NCBI GenBank assembly: GCA_973895155.1
Contig: OZ316896.1
Location: forward strand, 3,534,001-3,598,000
Source: Marsupella aquatica
Lineage: Eukaryota; Marchantiophyta
Direction: 5' to 3'
DNA: 64,000 nucleotides
The notes beneath the pieces were generated by a model, which saw nothing but the letters and a program-made list of their open reading frames with translations, did no database searches and was not told the DNA's origin. A program made the translations under genes and the position numbers. How positions within the stretch are numbered: position 1 is the first letter of the stretch; every line of letters begins with the position of its first letter. This document shows, piece by piece, positions 20,730 to 31,367 of the stretch.

Positions 20730-21370
20730 TGTTAGATATTGCTCTAGTCTTGTGACTCATGAGCTAACCATACTTAGTCTCGGGGGTCTCACTATATGGG
20801 GACCTCCCCATCGCCTGCGATGTTTTTAAGCCTCGGACCCCCTAAAATGTAAGAATTTTTAATATTTTTTAACCCCTATAAAGTTGGAATATTCTTGGAA
20901 TATTCTAAAAATTGGATTAAAAAGACCCTAATGTTCTTATAAGTCTCAAAATTGAATTTAAAAGACCCTATTGTTCTTCTACAAAAATTCTTAAGTCTTC
21001 CCTTAGAACCAATAAAATGACCCTATCCTTCGTCGCACGTGATATGCCATTTTTTTGGAAGTGAAACCCCCGAGCACTTAGTCTAACTCGGGTTATTACT
21101 TAGCTAATGTTAGCGGTAGTGCTGTTGTGTATTAAGCCAGGGCTGATGCCAGACCCTGGGTGGAACTTAGGCTCATTGTTACGGAGCTAGTTGAGAGATA
21201 GGGAGAGCTTGTGTTGTGGATGCTTGGTATGGCCGGTCGACCTAGAGTGCAGTAAAGCTCTTGTGTGTTCCCGTGGACGTAGGCCTCATGTGGAGGTGAA
21301 CCACGTATCTCTCTGTGTCAACTCTTGTGCGTTGGATGGTTCATGGGCTTGCACTTGTCTATGCTCAACA
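20730..21370 (+). mobile_element. Solo LTR of a Copia-like element, interrupted by a MITE
   Basis: It starts TGTTAGATATTGCTCTAG and ends CTATGCTCAACA, the TG...CA form of an LTR. A perfect 5-bp duplication GATGT flanks it (20725-20729 and 21371-21375). Without the MITE it is about 337 bp. A second solo LTR of the same family lies inverted at 25203-25546. No internal retroelement sequence is present, so it arose by LTR-LTR recombination. It interrupts coding-like sequence of the MULE-1 plus-strand gene. Confidence 0.9.
20779..21074. mobile_element. MITE of the CTCGGGGG family, copy 1
   Basis: A 296-bp insertion in the solo LTR with inverted ends beginning CTCGGGGG and near-identical 8-bp flanks (TACTTAGT and CACTTAGT). 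The second solo LTR (25203-25546) lacks it and gives the empty site. The internal block ATCACGTGCGACGAAGGATAGG (read from the right end in two parts) and the left subterminal TCACTATATGG match the copy at 36793-37120 in inverted orientation. Ends and 8-bp duplication suggest a non-autonomous hAT-like element. Confidence 0.88.
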
Positions 21371-23564
21371 GATGTTGAAGAATGGAGCAGCAATGATGGT
21401 ATGCCAGAGGTGGATGTCAAGCAGACCGACTTTAAGGCTGAAAAGATTTTTTTCAAGAAGCGCCAAATTTATGAGAAGGTGGAGCCACCTAAACCTAAAT
21501 TGAAGTCCCGAGTCAAGCACACACGGACTGCCACCTCCCAGGGCAAGACAAAAGAAACCACCATCTCCATTTCCAAGGTCAAGGACTTTCAAGCTTATGT
21601 CTTCCCATGCATTGAGAAACATTGCTTTATTTGCCTTGTGTACTATTGGATGGGAGTATTTTTGGGTGTGTATAGGCAAAGGCTGTTCTTGACCAAGCAT
21701 CTAGAGCCAACAGAAGGAAACAGCCAGACTCAAAAAGGACATGGAACAACCACCAAACAAGAGGCAATTTAAGAAGAACAACAGTGAAGCCGAGGTATGT
21801 CACGATGTCTTTCTCTGGAAGCTTTTTCATTTGTTCAAGTGTTTTCTTGTCTGTCTCATCTTTTGTTTTGTATTTGCCTTTGGTGTGTATCAAGCTTAGG
21901 TTCATGTTTATAGACCTGGTTACTTTTGCCATTAAAAATTATATAGGTGTACTGGTTAATGTTTTGCAAATACCAATTAGAGGAGGTTGGTTAATGTTTT
22001 GTTTCTACCAATCATGTGCATAATGGTTGATGTTTTACCTTCACCAATTGTGTATAGTAATGGTTACAATTTTGCCACAAAAAATTATAGAGTTTTGGTT
22101 TGACTTTACTGGAGTTAAATTTGGTACGGTTTATGTTTTGCCGAAATCGTAACACAACCACACTAGATATTTTACTTTGAAGTTAGCCTCTCCTGTGTAT
22201 ATTAGACTTAGCATGTTATGTGTATTGATGCTCTGCCTTCCAGACGTCTGCACCAAATGAAGACAGCATAGAGGCCACAACATATGCCTCGACCTCCAAG
22301 AACTTAGGTGAACAACAGCAGGGCACTAAAGACCCCACAACAGATCATGCAACAGAAGAAGGCATTGCTGATGAAGGCAGAGTAGATGTGGCCATAGTGG
22401 ATGCCTCCACCTCCGACCAAGCTTCACAAGATGAGGACACTAATGACAAGGAAGAGGAAGCATCAGAACAAGCAAATACACAACAAGAAGCTAGCAGTGA
22501 TGGGGCAAAAGATACAGCCATGGATGGGGATGAAAATGAAGATGAAGGCACAAAAGATGGTGCACAAGATGAAGCAACCAATGATGGGACCTCAGAAGAC
22601 AGTGCCACAGGAGTGCCAGATCTGTTGCCACCTAGTGGCCAAGGTGAATCTAGAGAGGAATCAGGGCATGAAGGCAGCCAAGAAGCCACAAAAGAGGACG
22701 GAGCGACAGATGAGCAAGAACAACAAGAACAAGAGGAACAACAAGAGGAACCGGATAATGAATGTCTTGCAGCAGCGTTTGTGAAACGCTTGTCTACAAT
22801 CAAGGTTGGGGCAACTGTATGTTCATTGTATAGTGTGTGTTGTTTGGTGCTTGTCATTAGATGGTTTAAATGTCCTAAAATGGTGTATGCTTGCCATGTA
22901 GGGTAGGGCAAAACAGCCGCACTCTCAGAAGAAGAAGGTGGCTGCCAACAACAAACCACCTAAGAAGACAAAGAGGGTCTCATTCCTTAATGCAAAGTCT
23001 ACCAGAGCACCCCTACCTGGCCCAGAATCGTGGGCTAAGGGGAAATGGACTGAGCAACTGGGTAATTGTATAATGCATGCCCTTGAGACTCTCCTTCCAA
23101 TTGTCCATCCCTTGCCAGACTTACTTGTCAATGGGGTTAGTACTCCATTCCTCTAGACCTATAACCTAGCTTGGAGGCTGGGATGGTAACCAGTTGTGGT
23201 TGCCAATACATGCCCATAGACGCAAGTTGTGCACTACACGGGAAATTTGGCCCTGGGTTTATCACACAAGGTAACCTTAAACCCTTTTTCAGTTGTGTAA
23301 TGGTTTATGTTTTGTCTCCATTCCACATCATGTGTAATGGTTTAAGTATTGTCTCGCAGGAAAGTGGTCGTGCCATTCCCACCGGTTCATGAAGATCATC
23401 TATGGCCAGGGTACTTGTCTGTGTGGGTCGCCCCAGATGGCGTCCCAATTTTACCAAGGCATATAGAGCACTTGATGAAACATCGCCGGACCCTCATCAT
23501 CTTTCACATTGAGAAAACCATACGCCCTAGGGGTGAAGACATTGGGGTCCTAGAGGACCTATAA
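21371..23564 (+). pseudogene. 3' exons of the mudrB-like gene of MULE-1
   Basis: Exon-like blocks: 21371-21590 (DVEEWSSNDGMPEVDVKQTD, then basic KPKLKSRVKH); 22243-22819, very acidic and repetitive (DEDTNDKEEEASEQ; EQEEQQEEPDNE), ending at donor GCAACT|GTATGT; about 22902-23137, basic then aromatic (KKTKRVSFLN; WAKGKWTEQLGNCIMHALE); about 23172-23273; and 23359-23564 (VVVPFPPVHEDHLWPGYLSVWVAPDG), ending at a TAA after IGVLEDL at 23562-23564. Introns between them contain the GGTTWATGTTTTG motif (21956, 21988, 22129, 23299). No known domain was recognised. The acidic-then-basic layout and its position opposite the transposase recall mudrB, but that is analogy, not homology. The solo LTR sits at its 5' side. 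Confidence 0.5.
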
Positions 23565-24452
23565 AAAAATTCCCATGCCTTACTAGGGATCCTGTGTCCG
23601 AGCATGTGCCCATAGTGGCATGAGTGTAGCCAACTAACATGTAAAGTTAGGCAGCTCCTATTGGCAATGGTGGATACAATGAATTTTGGATGTATCGGCC
23701 CCATTGTGCACTCTATGTCGTGATACTATTGCCTCTTGTCGCACAGTTGTACTAAAGTTAAGGGTGCCTTTTTGTAGGCAAAACACTTGTTGTAGCTTTA
23801 ACTATAATAAACTAACACAATTTTGGACCGACCAAGAAGTGTGACACACTTCTCGTTTAGCCCAATTCCATTTTTTTTCTAAGGCAATGCAATCTCCGAT
23901 AAAACTGCCGAAAAATTGAAAAAACACGAGTTGCCTACATTGCATTGCCCGCGGGAATGCACGGAGCGATACGTGCATCGGGTTTTACATTTGGTCTGTG
24001 AAAAAGTCCAAACTGTGAGTAAATTGGTCCGAACCACGTAATCAAGGGTCGACCACGTACTAACCCGGGTTAGTACAAATGTAACCATGGTTAGAGCGTC
24101 CCCTATATAAAGAGGAGCGGGCTGCCCATAAAAGGTTTATTTTTGCCGGAGTGAACAACACCTCACTCAGAGCGAATACTGGACTCCTATCAAGTCTTAC
24201 ATTCCTCACAAGAGACTTGACTCTTTCTCCAGAGAACCCGATAAATTTATCAGAACTACCATTCCAGTTCGAGTAACATCTATGTAAGGTTGACTTGTCA
24301 TTTGGTGGCAATGTCCTGACCCGAACGGATTGCAATAAATTTATCGCATTCTGCATTCCTCAGTTGCATTCCTTTGAAGAATTGAATATGTTTGAAGAAC
24401 ATCAAATAGAATTATAGGAGTGAGCAATCATTCCATATACTATATTCAAGGT

Positions 24453-24740
24453 CCGATAAATTTATCAGAGTCTTCATTCCTTTGATGGATTAAGGATTAT
24501 TTGAGTCAACTCCGATAAATTTATCGGAGTCTTCATTCCTTTGACGGATTAAGGATTATTTGAGACTTCAATAAATATCGGAGTTGACATTCCTTTGACG
24601 GATTGAGGATTAGTTGAGACTCCGATAAATTTATCGGAGGCTTCATTCCTTTGACGGATTAAGGATTATTTGAGACTCCGATGAATTTATCGGAGTCTCC
24701 ATTCATCTAATGGATTTAGGATTATTTGAGACTCCGATAA
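24453..24740 (+). repeat. 58-bp tandem array containing the E2 palindrome
   Basis: About five units of the palindrome, then CTTCATTCCTTTGACGGATT, then AAGGATTATTTGAGACT. Unit boundaries fall near 24453, 24511, 24565, 24619 and 24675. Confidence 0.85.
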
Positions 24741-24815
24741 ATTGCAAAGATTGACCTCGAAGACATGACTTCTACATGAGTTGGGCTAAACGAGAAGTGT
24801 GTCTCCGATAGATTC

Positions 24816-25925
24816 CAAAGATTGATATTGTTTTATCATTATATAAAGTTACAAAACTAAGAATTGTTGGTATGTTGTTTGTGGGTGTACATAGATAGTC
24901 ATGTTTTGACTCATCTTGAAGCCTTCAATGAGCCCAGTCTAATAGCGGTGTTATGTTGTCCATATTATCTTTCAATACAAGATAATAATAGGGACAATAT
25001 TTGTTACTCAAAACCTCGTGCTAATGGATCTAACCTCGAGAGACCAACCAGGATTACCCAAAATATAAGGAAGAATGAAAGTTACGATAAATTTATCGTT
25101 GTTTGTATTCCAAAGATTGATATTGTTTTATCATTATAGAAAGTTACAAAACTAAGAATGGTTGACATGTTGTTTGTGGATTTACATAGATAGTCAAGTT
25201 TGTGTTGAGCATAGACGACATTCGCAACGGCAAGCCCATGAACCATCCAACGCACAATAGTTGACACAGAGAGATACGTGGTTCACCTCCACATGAGGCT
25301 ACGTCCACGGGAACACACAAGAGCTTTACTACACTCTAGGCCGACCGGCCATACCAAGCATCCACAGCACAAGCTCTCCCTATCTTTCAACTAGCTCCAT
25401 AACAATGAGCCTAAGTTCCACCAGGGTCTGGCATCAGCCCTGGCTATATACACAACAGCACTACCGCTAACATTAGCTAAGTCCTAACCCAAGTTAGACT
25501 AACTGTGGTTAGCTCATGAGTCACAAGACTAGAGCAATATCTAATAGTTTGGACTTATTTTGAAGCCCTCAATGAGCCCAATCTAACAGTGGTGTTATGT
25601 TGTCCATATTATCTTTCAATACAAGATAATAATAGGGACAATATTTGTTACTCAAAACCTCGTGCTAATGGATCTAACCTCGAGAGACCAACCAGGAGTA
25701 CCCAAAATATATGGAAGAATGAAAGTTATGATAAATTTATCGTTGTTTGTATTCCAAAGATTGATATTGTTTTATCATTATAGAAACTAAGTTACAAAAC
25801 TAATAATGGTTGACATGTTGTTTGAATGTGGATTTACATAGATAGTCATGTTTGGACTCATTTTGAAGCCCTCAATGAGCCCAATCTAATAGTGGTGTTA
25901 TGTTGTCCATGTTATCTTTTGTCCG
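24816..25925 (+). repeat. 295-bp tandem repeat of E2, interrupted by a solo LTR
   Basis: Units start at CCAAAGATTGATATTGTTTT near 24813, 25108 and 25753; the third is partial. Each unit contains CTCAATGAGCCCA, TGTTGTCCATATTATCTTTC, AACCTCGTGCTAATGG and the E2 palindrome near its end. Removing the LTR at 25203-25546 and one target copy restores a unit of about the same length. Confidence 0.85.
25203..25546 (-). mobile_element. Second solo LTR, inverted relative to the first
   Basis: Read on the minus strand it matches the LTR at 20730-21370 without its MITE. On the plus strand it begins TGTTGAGCATAG. The far end reads CTAATA, so one terminal base differs from the expected CAACA form. A perfect 5-bp duplication GTTTG flanks it (25198-25202 and 25547-25551). 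Confidence 0.9.
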
Positions 25926-26204
25926 AATTCGTGTTTCAAATATTTCTAAGAACTCTTGTTATATTTGCTCTTGTGCTTTGCTAACTTCTCCTCTCCAATG
26001 CTTGTGCCTTCCGATGCTCGTTTAGCAATGTTGAGAATTTTCTTCAATAATAAAAAAGTTTAGAACTTTGCTAGATTGATAGCGATAAATTTATCGGGTT
26101 CAATATTCAAACACTTGATTCGATTACCATAATGTTAAACCATGACAGCGATAAATTTATCGGGATAAGTATTCAAACTATTCAAACAATATATTCACTC
26201 ACAA

Positions 26205-26585
26205 TTACCCAACAAGAAGCATTGGAATCCTCAACCCGGTAAAATTATCGGGAGTAACACACAGGATTAGAAACTTACTCTTTTCTGCTTCTTGTTCCTC
26301 ACCCGAAGATTGAAAAATCCGTCGTTGAATGTGAGTTGAATGTGGCGACTTGAATGCCGAGTGCGATACACGTATCGGTTGCCAGATACCCTCTCCATAA
26401 CCCGGGATGGATGGTCTGAGGCGACGTCTCAGACCTAAACGTGGGATTGAAATTTTCTCAATTCTTGGCGATGGAACGCTCAAGAGACGACGCTTCTTAG
26501 GTTTATTAGGCGACACATAGTAAGAACTGGGCTTAGGACCAGAACTTGCATCAGAATCCCAATCAAAGTCAAAGATTTCAGGCAC
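26205..26585 (-). CDS. Small open frame in E2, unknown
   Basis: About 126 residues, starting MPEIFDFDWDSDASSGPKPS: an acidic beginning, then a basic middle (KPKKRRLLS; LGLRRRLRP). No family recognised. It is the only coding candidate in E2. A decayed palindrome overlaps its C-terminal codons (26235-26250). Low confidence that it is a real gene. Confidence 0.3.
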   Translation of the reverse strand: MPEIFDFDWDSDASSGPKPSSYYVSPNKPKKRRLLSVPSPRIEKISIPRLGLRRRLRPSIPGYGEGIWQPIRVSHSAFKSPHSTHIQRRIFQSSGEEQEAEKSKFLILCVTPDNFTGLRIPMLLVG

Positions 26586-27781
26586 AATCTACTATATGAG
26601 AGAGGTAGAGCTTTAGGGATGCAACTTGGCAAAGAGCAAGTGACAACATTAGGAGAGGATTTTAACTAAACTTGAAGGTGAATCTGTGTCTGATTGAGAC
26701 ATGGTTATCCGAGACACTATGGGGCTTTGCATTACTCCCTCAATCAGGGAAAACTAATGGCTCAACGGACAAAATATTGCTCCAAGAACACAACTCCCAA
26801 AAATCTACTATGGATAATGATGCCAAAAACTTATCGGTGGTGGCCCTTTTATAGTGTCTGTTGACGGGTGGCCCACGTGGCCACTTTTGATTGGTCGTCG
26901 CCCTAAATGACAAAATAGCAGAGAAGGGTATATTTCTTGGATTTCCAATTTCATTCTTACACGTGCATCGTGGCAAAATTATATAGTTTTGAAATTTAAC
27001 CGATAAATTTATCTGATGTTGGTATTGCAAAAAGTGTTTCCTTCATATGGAAGTTGAAATTTTGAAATTGAAGCGATAAATTTATTTAATGTTGGTATTG
27101 CAAAAAGTGTTTTCTTCAGATGGATAGTTGCAATTTTGAAATTTAACCGATGAACAGAAGGATCTTAGTATTGTTGGCAAGTATTTTTGCCGTTCGTAGT
27201 TTTTGTGATAATTTTATCGGACTGCGCATTGTTGTTGAAATAACGGCATGTTGACTATGGTCACTTGCGGGAGGTAACTATGGTCAATTGCGGAGGTAAC
27301 TGCAAGGTAAGTTTGACCAACCGTGCAATAATTTCTTATCGACTGTGATGTAAAATAGTTACGGTAAATAACCAAAAACTGAGAAAATTGAGATTGGGTC
27401 GGAACTTTCATGGTTGAAATCCAGAGTCCGATATAGTTATCGGACTTTGCTCAAAATGTGGTTATGGATTTCTAGATAAGACCTTTCATATATCTTCGGA
27501 GAGCGTGAATATGAGGTTCAGGTGAAAGTTTTTCGTATCTAATTTTCCTTGATAAATTGTATGTTTGTGAGCATTAATTTCAGTGGTTTTGAACATTCCT
27601 GAATTTCTTGATTCAATCCGAACTTTGATACGGATTACATTATTTCCCCCAAAACTTGTTTTTGATTAAAAAAACCACCGATTTTGTGAGATTTGGCGGA
27701 AATTGAAAACACACTTCTCGTTTGCGGAAATAGTTCTCGTTTGCGGAAATAGTTCTCGTTCGGTCGGAAATCGTGTTAACT

Positions 27782-28500
27782 CATCATGGTTTTTGCTCCT
27801 AAAAAATTTTCCATTGCATATTGGATATTTGTCTCCAAGTTATGGTGTATGATTTGCCATTAGTAGGCAACACATTTTGCACGAGTCATTGTTAATGTTT
27901 TGCTATTACAAGGTACCCAATACATTCTGGCAATCATGGTTAAGGTTTTGCCATTACAAGCTAATTACCCAATACATTTTGCACGAGTCATTGTTAATGT
28001 TTTGCTATTACAAGGTACCCAATACATTCCAGCAGTCATGGTTAAGGTTTTGCCATTACAAGCTAATTACCCAATACATTTTGGACGACTCATGGTTTAT
28101 GTTGTGCTATTACAAGGTACACAATACATTTTGGGAGAGTCATGGTTCAGGTTTTGCCTTTACAAGGTACACAAGTGCCTATTGGCAACACTGAATACAA
28201 TGAATTTAATTTAATTGGATGTCATCGGTCCTAGCCTAGTGAGCACTCATTACTACTGTCCCAACTTTGACTATAATTAACTCATCAAGGTTTTCTTTCC
28301 AAAGAGTGTAAGACTTACTTTTTGTTTTGTCGCACAAGTCTTCAATGATGAATGGTTCTATCCCAAGGCAATGTCCCCGTAATAGATAGGTACCCAATGG
28401 ACAAGTCATGGTTAGTGAGTTTTGCCATTATAAAGTACCCGATGGACGAGTGATGGTTTAAGGTTTGCCATATTCTCTATTCAATCACACCTTGATCCAA
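27782..28500 (+). repeat. Tandem motif array of MULE-1 (GGTTWATGTTTTGCC units)
   Basis: From 27880 to 28180 six units of about 50 bp alternate: (T/G)GTTAATGTTTTGCTATTAC or GGTTAAGGTTTTGCCATTAC, then AAGGTACCCAATACATT or AAGCTAATTACCCAATACAT. Looser copies follow at 28405 and 28450. All are in plus orientation. The stretch 28170-28310 is also a diverged copy of 23640-23810 (CCTATTGGCAA, GAATACAATGAATTT, GAGCACTC). Confidence 0.85.
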
Positions 28501-28504
28501 GAGA

Positions 28505-29180
28505 TTTTCAGATGAGATCTGATGACTATGATGAGTGGATTGTACGAGGTTACTATAAACGACTCAATACAAGTAGTGGCACAATTGTATTATTGGAAAC
28601 ACTGCAAAATGGAGTAACCTCTCAAAATCAGGTAACACAAGCATCTTTGCCTTTATGATTGACAATCAAAATTACATTGAGGGTATCGGCACTTCTCATT
28701 GCTCAGAGATTTGGCACATTGCGAGAGAACATCCAGCTACGTTAGCACAAGTCATAATGCAATTGGATGAACGATTGAGTAAACTTTGTGATGCTGTAAA
28801 GACATTCTATGATAAGGCTTACTCTCAAGAAAATCTTCAACATGTTCCAGCCCGAAGTTCTGGTTCTGGCATTTATGAGTCACCGGCAACATCTTTGTAT
28901 ATCAACACCCGGTTTCATAAAGTCTATGGCAAAACAAATACTGGGGTGCTCATTCCAGTTGAAGTTTATGATAGCATGGTAATGAAACACCAGCTTGATC
29001 CTAGATGCTATCAATTGTCTACCACAAAGGTAGGCAATCGTCTTGTTCACCTCACACATCAAAAAAGGGTGAAAGTATATGCAAAATACTTACGGGCGGC
29101 CAATCGGGGCAAAGCTTATACTTGCATTTACCTTCAACATCCACACGGGCATCCACATTCTAACAATCCTGAGATTGTGA
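28505..29180 (+). pseudogene. Second plus-strand coding stretch of MULE-1
   Basis: An exon-like block at about 28515-28631 (DDYDEWIVRGYYKRLN), followed after a donor-like CAG|GTAACA by a 28655 frame starting MIDNQNYIEGIGTSHCSE and including DERLSKLCDAVKTFYDK and YINTRFHKVYGKTNTGV. No family recognised. It meets the transposase gene end to end around 29160, with no clear stop of its own before the antisense overlap. It may be the true 3' part of the plus-strand gene or a third gene. Confidence 0.4.
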
Positions 29181-29857
29181 AGGGCAATGTTGAGAGACCA
29201 CCTCTTCAGCTGGAGTGGCAGTGTCCGTGTCATCATGAAGTGCGCTCAGTTGTTGTCTATTACAGTCTTCCAATTCTGCTTCATGAATAGTATCATTGTT
29301 TTTGCCAACATTGGCATCTAGGTGGTCAATGCCACCCATGAGGCTACCAAACCTGGTCCCTAGTTGTTGAACCAAGACAGCACCTTCACAACCTCTAACT
29401 AGCAACGCCTTCAGCTGGTGCTTGCACATGTTTCCCTCGTCAGCCCATTTACAGCAGCATGAAGGAAAGTTGGAAAAAATATTATGAACAATATAGTCTT
29501 TCCCATTGGGTTTCAAACTACTAACAATGGCCTGGTTGGGCAATGTTGGATTTGGAAAACTAACTTCAGTTGGTGGTCTTTCATTAGGTGTTGTGCCAAG
29601 GTTGTGAAGACTATTGAGGACTATCTCCTCTTTCCTGTAGTTGATGAATCTCCCCCTAGTTTTGCACCATATTTGGTACCAAAAGAAAGGGAGCATGACA
29701 TGGAATAGAGAATTGACAACCCTGTCTAGGCGCAAAGCTCCTATGGACCCAATATCCCTCTTTATCATCTTCTTCAATGTCAAATGCCAAGCCTCAATCG
29801 CACCATTTGTGTTTTGGTTGGCACGAGGCATGTCTCGGACAGCCCTCATCCACTCGC
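29160..29857 (-). pseudogene. MULE-1 transposase, last exon with SWIM zinc finger
   Basis: An acceptor (GGAATGACAG|GCGAG, at 29857) opens the exon. It reads EWMRAVRDMPRANQNTNGAIEAWH, the segment that follows the catalytic core in Mutator transposases (NxxTNGxIExxH). Near the middle, NFPSCCCKWADEGNMCKHQ is a SWIM finger (CxCx(n)CxH), typical of MuDR-type and FAR1-type transposases. The end is Ser/Gln-rich and stops at 29160. This exon is intact. Confidence 0.85.
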
Positions 29858-29974
29858 CTGTCATTCCACAGACACATAATAACATCCATTAGTGGTAAGC
29901 ATGAGGAAACTGCAAAGAAGCCTACTTTAGTCATTTCAAGGGACAAATGAATATGACGTATGCAGAGCATTAAC

Positions 29975-30308
29975 CTGTTCTGTGCATCCAAGTGTCTTCA
30001 AAAAAAGCCAAAAACCGTTGTTTCGTGTGATATTTAGCTTGGAAGAATCGCCACTTGACCTGCATGTCTTCCTCAGTAATGGCGTACATGAGATCCCCAA
30101 GATCATCATTCATAGCTTAGAGGAGCTTGGTTCTGTTTGGTACAGTCTTGATTAAGTTCTCCAATCTGGTTTGTCCGCTAGTGCTCTATCCTTAACTCCC
30201 TTTAAAAAAATGCCAATTTGATCTGCTGATTCAGACTGCTGGATGCACCATGCTATGGGTAATCCCCATCTGGTGTTTGTCGAAAGCAACAAGGGTGAAG
30301 AAAGGGAA
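29975..30308 (-). pseudogene. MULE-1 transposase, core exon with frameshift and deletion
   Basis: The acceptor CTGTTGTAG|TTCCC opens FPFFTLVAFDKHQMG, matching the [YF]PLxxLVxFDExxxGxP block with the second catalytic Asp. A one-base shift near 30265 is needed to continue into GLPIAWCIQQSESADQIGIF and ALADKPDWR. After DWR the family normally has a stretch with the conserved acidic and His residues (LxDD...W H..R). Here it is missing and the frame jumps to AMNDDLGDLMYAI and FLAFFEDTWMHRTG. The donor is CAG|GTTAAT. So the catalytic triad is incomplete: inactive. Confidence 0.8.
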
Positions 30309-30722
30309 CTACAACAGGACCAAAGGTCAGAGGCAAACTTTAACTCAAAGTTAGACAGAAAAAATGCAGGACTTCCACCACTGTACGGGCAGTAGGGCAC
30401 AAAATGCAATGAAATTGACACAACGGAATAGGTTGACAGAGCAGAATGTTAGTCATAAGAGGCAAAATCCAATCAGATAGACACAACATAACAGGTTGAC
30501 GAGGCAAATTAAAGCTTAACCATAAGATGCTAAATGCAATCACATGGACACAACAAACAACTTAATGCAGTCACGTTGGCAAAACCTTAACCATAACACC
30601 TGATATAGACATAACAGAAGAGGGTAACAAAGCGCAACTTGAACTACAAAACACAATATATATGAAATAGATAGGGATAACTAAAACATGCCAAATGCAA
30701 TTGATTTACTTAAATTGCTTAC
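30309..30722 (-). other. Transposase intron rich in the MULE-1 motif
   Basis: A GT-AG interval. It contains GGCAAAACCTTAACCAT (30579), GGCAAATTAAAGCTTAACCATAA, GCAATCA and other relatives of the motif, all in minus orientation, i.e. sense to the transposase gene and opposite to copies left of 28.5 kb. Confidence 0.65.
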
Positions 30723-31249
30723 CCCGTATTTATTAGTTGCAAATGTGCTATCCAAAGTCAACACTGATCCATGAGACAGGTTTGTCATTTGTGCTCTTTG
30801 CCAAGGTGACTGCAATGAAAGCATGAACTCTTGCTTTGGAGGGCCCTCCATGTACTCTCGAGAGAGTAGCACTCGCTCAGGATATAGCCCTATCCATTTG
30901 CACATTGATGCTTGGTCATTGTCTGCCCATAACCAGGTTTCCTTGTCAATTTTCCTTTTGAGGTTTTGGAGGTCTTGTTTAGAAACCAGGTCATCTCTTC
31001 CATCGAAAGTCAAAGTGATGTCTGGCCGGGTCAGTGATATTGTGCCCTCGATCATGGTAAAACCAACCGGTAGTCGGGAATTCCCAGTAAAATGGAGTTC
31101 AGGACAATGATCTTCCTTCAAAGATTGTAGCCCAATAAGGTTTGAGATTGAAGGATCTTCAGCGCTAGATAACGGCTTGAATCTTGGATCCTTTGGGACC
31201 TTTCCTTTAAAAGAAACCCGACAAACTATATCCAGTCTAGAGTGAAGAC
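30723..31249 (-). pseudogene. MULE-1 transposase exon with first catalytic Asp
   Basis: It starts at TTTTGCAG|GTCTTC and ends at TACGGG|GTAAGC. It reads GLHSRLDIVCRVSFKG early, SLTRPDITLTFDGRDDLVSK in the middle and SVLTLDSTFATNKYG at the end. The last is the first catalytic Asp block of MULE transposases (hxxDxTFxTNxYxxPL). A 139-bp internal part (30920-31058) is duplicated at 39067-39205. Confidence 0.85.
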
Positions 31250-31367
31250 CTGCAAAAGTTGACAAACCAACTGGATTTTAGAAATCTGTTATTCATGAGA
31301 GAAGACCTACTAAGAAAGAAAGTGTAGCGCCGGGCGCTAGTATAGCTCTACTCAGAGAGAACATTTA

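Larger units (their letters stand above)
24239..27444. repeat. E2 dispersed palindrome family CGATAAATTTATCG
   Basis: About sixteen copies or near-copies of the 14-bp palindrome, often extended to TCCGATAAATTTATCGGA. Approximate starts: 24239, 24333, 24453, 24511, 24621, 24675, 25084, 25728, 26083, 26149, 27001, 27074, 27209 and 27427, plus decayed forms. Some belong to tandem arrays but those beyond 26 kb are isolated. None was noticed outside E2. Confidence 0.85.
23814..27777. mobile_element. Nested element E2 (about 4 kb)
   Basis: Inverted ends AACACAATTTTGGACCGACC and (right end, inverted) AACACGATTTCCGACCGAAC, each followed inside by GAGAAGTGTG-type repeats. The 4-bp flanks AACT are direct repeats (23810-23813 and 27778-27781). 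A related stretch at 28264-28290 (ACTATAATTAACTCATCA) looks like the uninterrupted site. E2 carries its own palindrome family (CGATAAATTTATCG), a 58-bp tandem array, a 295-bp tandem array and one small minus-strand open frame. No transposase is visible, so it is probably non-autonomous or degenerate. Superfamily unassigned. Confidence 0.75.

Noticed and set aside
22345-22959. Long minus-strand serine-rich frame
   Set aside because: It is the antisense of the acidic repetitive exon; low complexity creates open frames on both strands.
24864-25783. Two similar plus-strand frames of 91 and 64 codons
   Set aside because: They lie in units of the 295-bp tandem repeat, so their similarity reflects repeat structure, not a gene family.
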